A stretch of DNA of 64,000 nucleotides from an uncultured Cellvibrio sp. (lineage in GTDB: Bacteria > Pseudomonadota > Gammaproteobacteria > Pseudomonadales > Cellvibrionaceae): contig CALFXJ010000004.1 in assembly GCA_937958105.1 (NCBI GenBank), forward strand, positions 62,001-126,000, read 5' to 3'. The translations under genes were made by a program, and so were the position numbers. How positions within the stretch are numbered: position 1 is the first letter of the stretch; each line of letters starts with the position of its first letter. Under the pieces are notes generated by a model, which was not told the DNA's origin, did no database searches, and saw only the letters and a list, made by a program, of their open reading frames with translations. This document shows positions 61,193 through 64,000 of this stretch, piece by piece.

Positions 61193-61337
61193 CGGCCAAC
61201 TGAGTAGTTATGGAAACCTGAGAGCAACCATCGTCATTAGCAGTTATAAAAAAAATAGCAATGAGACTTCACCGGCAAAAACTGCCGTATTCATTTACGA
61301 GTACGGTCTAAAAATGAAACCAAAGGAGAACCTGACA

Positions 61338-63218
61338 ATGAATTCATTGAATATTAACCCGACACTGACGTGCGCGATCAGGCGTGCGTTCAGTGTCATT
61401 GGCGTAAGTGCGGCACTCGCCGCGTTCGCCCAGGGTGCGTCTGCCGCCTGTACCTACTCCATCGATAATGAATGGGGTTCAGGTTTTGTGGCGAGCATTA
61501 CCATCACCAACGATACCAACGCTACCATCAATGACTGGAGCGTGAGCTGGCAATACAACAGCAATCGCATGTCGAGTGGCTGGAACGCAAACTTTGCCGG
61601 TACCAATCCTTATACAGCGACCAGCATGGGATGGAATGGCAGCATTGCGCCGGGCCAGTCGGTAACCTTCGGCCTCCAGGGTGATACCAACGGCGGATCG
61701 GTTGAACGCCCCACAGTTACCGGCAGCGTCTGTGGTGGTGCAGCATCATCAACGCCGGTGAGCTCATCCAGCGCACCGCGCAGCAGTGCCAGCAGTGGTG
61801 CGGCCAGCTCTACTCCATCGACTCTGGTACTTCAGGAATCGCAGAACGGTTTCTGTCGTGTTGACGGCACTATCGATAACAACCATGCCGGTTTTACCGG
61901 TAGTGGATTTGCAAACACGGATAACGTGCAAGGTGCGGCTGTGGTGTGGGCCGTGCAGGCGGCCAGCAGTGGCCCGCGCACGCTGACTTTCCGCATGGCC
62001 AATGGTGGTACTGCCAACCGTAATGCATCACTGCTGGTGAATGGTGGCAGCAACGGAAATCACACGGTAAGTCTGCCGGTGACTGGTGCCTGGGATAACT
62101 GGCAGACAGTGTCGATTCAGGTGGATCTGGTTCAGGGCAACAACGTCTTGCAACTGTCCAGCCTGACGGCGGATGGTCTGCCTAACATCGACTCGCTGAG
62201 CATCAGTGGTTCGAATGTATCTGCGGGCAACTGCGGAAGCGTCAGCTCCAGTTCTTCTTCGAGCAGCTCATCATCAAGCTCGCCATCCTGCGCCCTGCCC
62301 AATCGATTCTCCTGGGAATCCACACCACCGCTGATCTCACCGCAGCGTTCTAACTGGGCCTCGGTGAAAGATCCGAGCATTGTGCGGTACAACGGTCGCT
62401 ATCACGTCTTCGCTACGGTATTCGATACCTCCACCGGTGGTGACGGCAGCTGGGGTTCAATCTACATGAACTTTGCTGACTGGGCGCAGGCCGGTTCCGC
62501 AACCCAGGTACCCTTCCAGGGGACCGCAATGGGTAATGCCGTTGCGCCCCAGGTATTCTTCTTCCGTCCGCATAACCGTTGGTACCAGATTACCCAGTGG
62601 GGCGGTGCATACTCAACGACTACCGACATCACCAATCCATCCAGCTGGTCAGCAAAACGCAAACTGCTGCAGGGTGAACCTAACGGCGCGCTGGATTTCT
62701 GGGTGATCTGTAACGATACCCACTGTTATCTGTTCTTCTCGCGCGACGACGGCGTGTTGTATATGTCGAAGACTACGATTGCCAACTTCCCCAACTTCTC
62801 CGGCTATTCCATCGTGATGGAAGACCATCGTGGCAACGGCGCGAGCTTCCTGTTTGAAGCAGCGATGGTTTACAAGGTGGATGGTTTCAACCAGTACCTG
62901 TTGCTGGTCGAGGCTTATCACACGCCCGGTTACGGTCCGCGTTATTTCCGTTCGTGGACTTCATCAAGCCTCGATGGCCCCTGGACTCCGCTTGCTGATA
63001 CCGAAGCAAATCCGTTCGCTGGTGAGAACAACGTGGAATGGCCGCAAGGAAAATGGTCGAGAGGTATCAGCCACGGTGAGCTGGTCCGCTCAGGCTACGA
63101 TGAACGTCTGACGATTGATCCGTGCAACCTCGAATTCCTTTATCAGGGTGAAGCCGGATCAGGATCAACATACGGACGTACACCGTATCGCCTGGGTCTG
63201 TTGCGACACAAACGTTAA
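61338..63218 (+). CDS. CBM2-CBM35-GH62 alpha-L-arabinofuranosidase
   Basis: 626 residues from ATG at 61338, chosen for the AAGGAG at 61323-61328 and the signal peptide (cleavage near residue 36, ASA-A); the frame is open to 61092 inside the previous gene. CBM2 (about 37-135), Ser linker, CBM35-like domain (about 160-300), poly-Ser linker, GH62 five-bladed propeller (about 317-626) with KDPSIVRYNGRYHVFAT, LDFWVICNDTHCYLFFSRDDG and LLVEAYHTPGYGPRYFRSWTS. GH62 enzymes remove single arabinose residues from arabinoxylan. Equivalent to Cellvibrio japonicus Abf62A. Confidence 0.93.
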   Translation: MNSLNINPTLTCAIRRAFSVIGVSAALAAFAQGASAACTYSIDNEWGSGFVASITITNDTNATINDWSVSWQYNSNRMSSGWNANFAGTNPYTATSMGWNGSIAPGQSVTFGLQGDTNGGSVERPTVTGSVCGGAASSTPVSSSSAPRSSASSGAASSTPSTLVLQESQNGFCRVDGTIDNNHAGFTGSGFANTDNVQGAAVVWAVQAASSGPRTLTFRMANGGTANRNASLLVNGGSNGNHTVSLPVTGAWDNWQTVSIQVDLVQGNNVLQLSSLTADGLPNIDSLSISGSNVSAGNCGSVSSSSSSSSSSSSSPSCALPNRFSWESTPPLISPQRSNWASVKDPSIVRYNGRYHVFATVFDTSTGGDGSWGSIYMNFADWAQAGSATQVPFQGTAMGNAVAPQVFFFRPHNRWYQITQWGGAYSTTTDITNPSSWSAKRKLLQGEPNGALDFWVICNDTHCYLFFSRDDGVLYMSKTTIANFPNFSGYSIVMEDHRGNGASFLFEAAMVYKVDGFNQYLLLVEAYHTPGYGPRYFRSWTSSSLDGPWTPLADTEANPFAGENNVEWPQGKWSRGISHGELVRSGYDERLTIDPCNLEFLYQGEAGSGSTYGRTPYRLGLLRHKR

Positions 63219-63259
63219 GGATCACAGGTAACCAGACACGTTAAGAAGTAGGTGCGTTT

Positions 63260-63303
63260 GCTGCAATAGACGGACAGCTGACTGATCTATTGCAGCTTTT
63301 TTT
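63260..63303 (+). terminator. Rho-independent terminator of the GH62 gene
   Basis: GCTGCAATAG (63260-63269) pairs perfectly with CTATTGCAGC (63287-63296), with a 17-base loop and a seven-T tail. Confidence 0.9.
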
Positions 63304-63588
63304 CCACCGATTTTTTAAACCGGCGTGAGCGTAAAAAAGCCGGTGAATTGTTTATCACAAGCATCCAATGAGACGCGGGCAGTAAAGGAGAGAATGTCAA
63401 ACTGACAAAGACACAGGACGATAAAAATCATCATCGGCAATGGTGTCAGTTGCGACAGATCCGTTAACGACTGTGAATGGTGTTTCATGAAATTATGGTG
63501 GTGTGATAACTCCCACTGATCAGCGGTTACTGATGGAAAGCAATAATAAAATTTTCATCCGTAATTGCAGTCAAGATGTGGGCTCTCC

Positions 63589-63615
63589 AGCGCCTGGGAA
63601 CAGGCGCTTTTTTTT
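63589..63615 (+). terminator. Orphan rho-independent terminator (possible small RNA end)
   Basis: AGCGCCTG (63589-63596) pairs with CAGGCGCT (63601-63608), with a GGAA loop and a T-run to 63615. The previous gene already has its own terminator at 63260-63303, so this one may end a small RNA transcribed from within 63304-63588. Confidence 0.85.
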
Positions 63616-63877
63616 ATCCGTAGATTACTCTTTCCACGGCGTTTTCTGTTACTGAAACGCACAATGATGGGTGACCAAATGACGGATTTAATGGTCAGAG
63701 GAAGCCTAAAATCGCTCCGATTTTTCAGTTATAAAATGCATTCCTTTCGTAAAACCTAACGCATAGTTTTGTGTGAGAAAACGTTTCTTTATGTAAAAAT
63801 CATGCGTCGCAATTTCCAACATCTTTTCTGTTTTTAAACACAATTAGCTATAGCGAAACTTGCTATATAGTTTATTT

Positions 63878-63917
63878 GACCATATGGTTATTGTTTAATT
63901 GACAATATCATTTGGTC
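63878..63917. promoter_or_regulatory. Imperfect palindrome overlapping a promoter
   Basis: GACCATATGGTTATTGT (63878-63894) is nearly complementary to ACAATATCATTTGGTC (63902-63917). It covers the -35 and the spacer of the promoter below, so a repressor bound here would block RNA polymerase. The regulator is unknown. Confidence 0.55.
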
Positions 63918-63927
63918 TTATTATAAA
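63899..63927 (+). promoter_or_regulatory. Strong sigma-70 promoter for a gene beyond the window
   Basis: Consensus -35 TTGACA (63899-63904), 17-base spacer, -10 TATAAA (63922-63927). Start of transcription expected near 63934; the first codon is not in the window. Confidence 0.75.
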
Positions 63928-64000
63928 CTGCACATCGGAGTGACCAGACCGGGCCCTTACAATAACAGCAACACTGTTTGGTTTCTTCGATGCAAACCTG

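Larger units (their letters stand above)
63219..64000. other. Non-coding end region of the xylan cluster
   Basis: No gene is visible in 782 bases. It contains the GH62 terminator, a second terminator without an obvious gene before it, and near the end a promoter with a palindrome. Short open frames here lack ribosome binding sites and family resemblance. Confidence 0.6.

Noticed and set aside
61092..61337. 5' extension of the GH62 reading frame into the previous gene
   Set aside because: It overlaps the GH43 gene, encodes no signal peptide and the ATG at 61338 has AAGGAG and a good signal sequence.
63565..63759. 64-codon frame near the window end
   Set aside because: Runs through the orphan terminator hairpin and has no ribosome binding site.

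Overview
The window looks like a chromosomal segment of a plant-polysaccharide-degrading gammaproteobacterium, most likely a Cellvibrio or a close relative. The reasons are the order yidC-mnmE-mnmG-rsmG-parA-parB-atp-glmU-glmS, the poly-serine linkers between enzyme modules, the N-terminal CBM2 modules, and a xylanase/arabinofuranosidase cluster like the one known from Cellvibrio japonicus. No ribosomal or transfer RNA, CRISPR array or intact insertion sequence was seen.

Bases 1-22368 are an origin-proximal core on the + strand: the 3' part of yidC, mnmE, a 610-base AT-rich gap with DnaA-box-like 9-mers (candidate replication origin), mnmG, rsmG, parA, parB, the complete F1Fo ATP synthase operon atpIBEFHAGDC, glmU, a GH9 cellulase-like lipoprotein, a DeoR-family regulator (glmR) and glmS. 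The rho-independent terminator after parB overlaps the atp promoter. REP-like repeats flank glmR.

Bases 22767-48750 are a 26 kb, 18-gene block, all on the - strand, encoding an extracellular contractile injection system (eCIS; related to Afp, PVC and MAC particles). In transcription order: sheath, tube, a zinc-knuckle baseplate/chaperone-like protein, an Ala/Pro-rich protein, DUF4255 cap protein, AAA+ ATPase, a small protein, CIS-tube-family protein, LysM protein, gpD-like hub, gpV-like spike, gp25, two J-like baseplate proteins, a gpI-like protein, a 1468-residue DUF6519/propeller/coiled-coil protein, an HExxH metallopeptidase, and a 1560-residue DUF4157 protein with a long tape-measure-like helical region and a C-terminal nuclease-like domain. 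Most junctions overlap by 1-8 bases, so this is one coupled operon. It starts immediately 3' of glmS, the attTn7 position, and its last gene looks like the cargo toxin.

Bases 48751-49813 hold no convincing gene. Bases 49814-63218 are a xylan utilisation cluster on the + strand: a membrane-anchored AraC-type regulator, a GH30 glucuronoxylanase, a giant GH43-CBM6-CBM2-CBM22-GH10 enzyme, a CBM2-CBM22-GH10 xylanase, a CBM2-CBM22-GH43 enzyme and a CBM2-CBM35-GH62 arabinofuranosidase. Together these would cut the xylan backbone and remove arabinose and uronate-decorated stretches while bound to cellulose and xylan. The last 780 bases are non-coding. They hold two terminators, a possible small-RNA region and a strong promoter with an overlapping imperfect palindrome for a gene beyond the window.

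The most interesting parts are the eCIS operon with its fused protease/tape-measure-like/nuclease protein, and the candidate origin.
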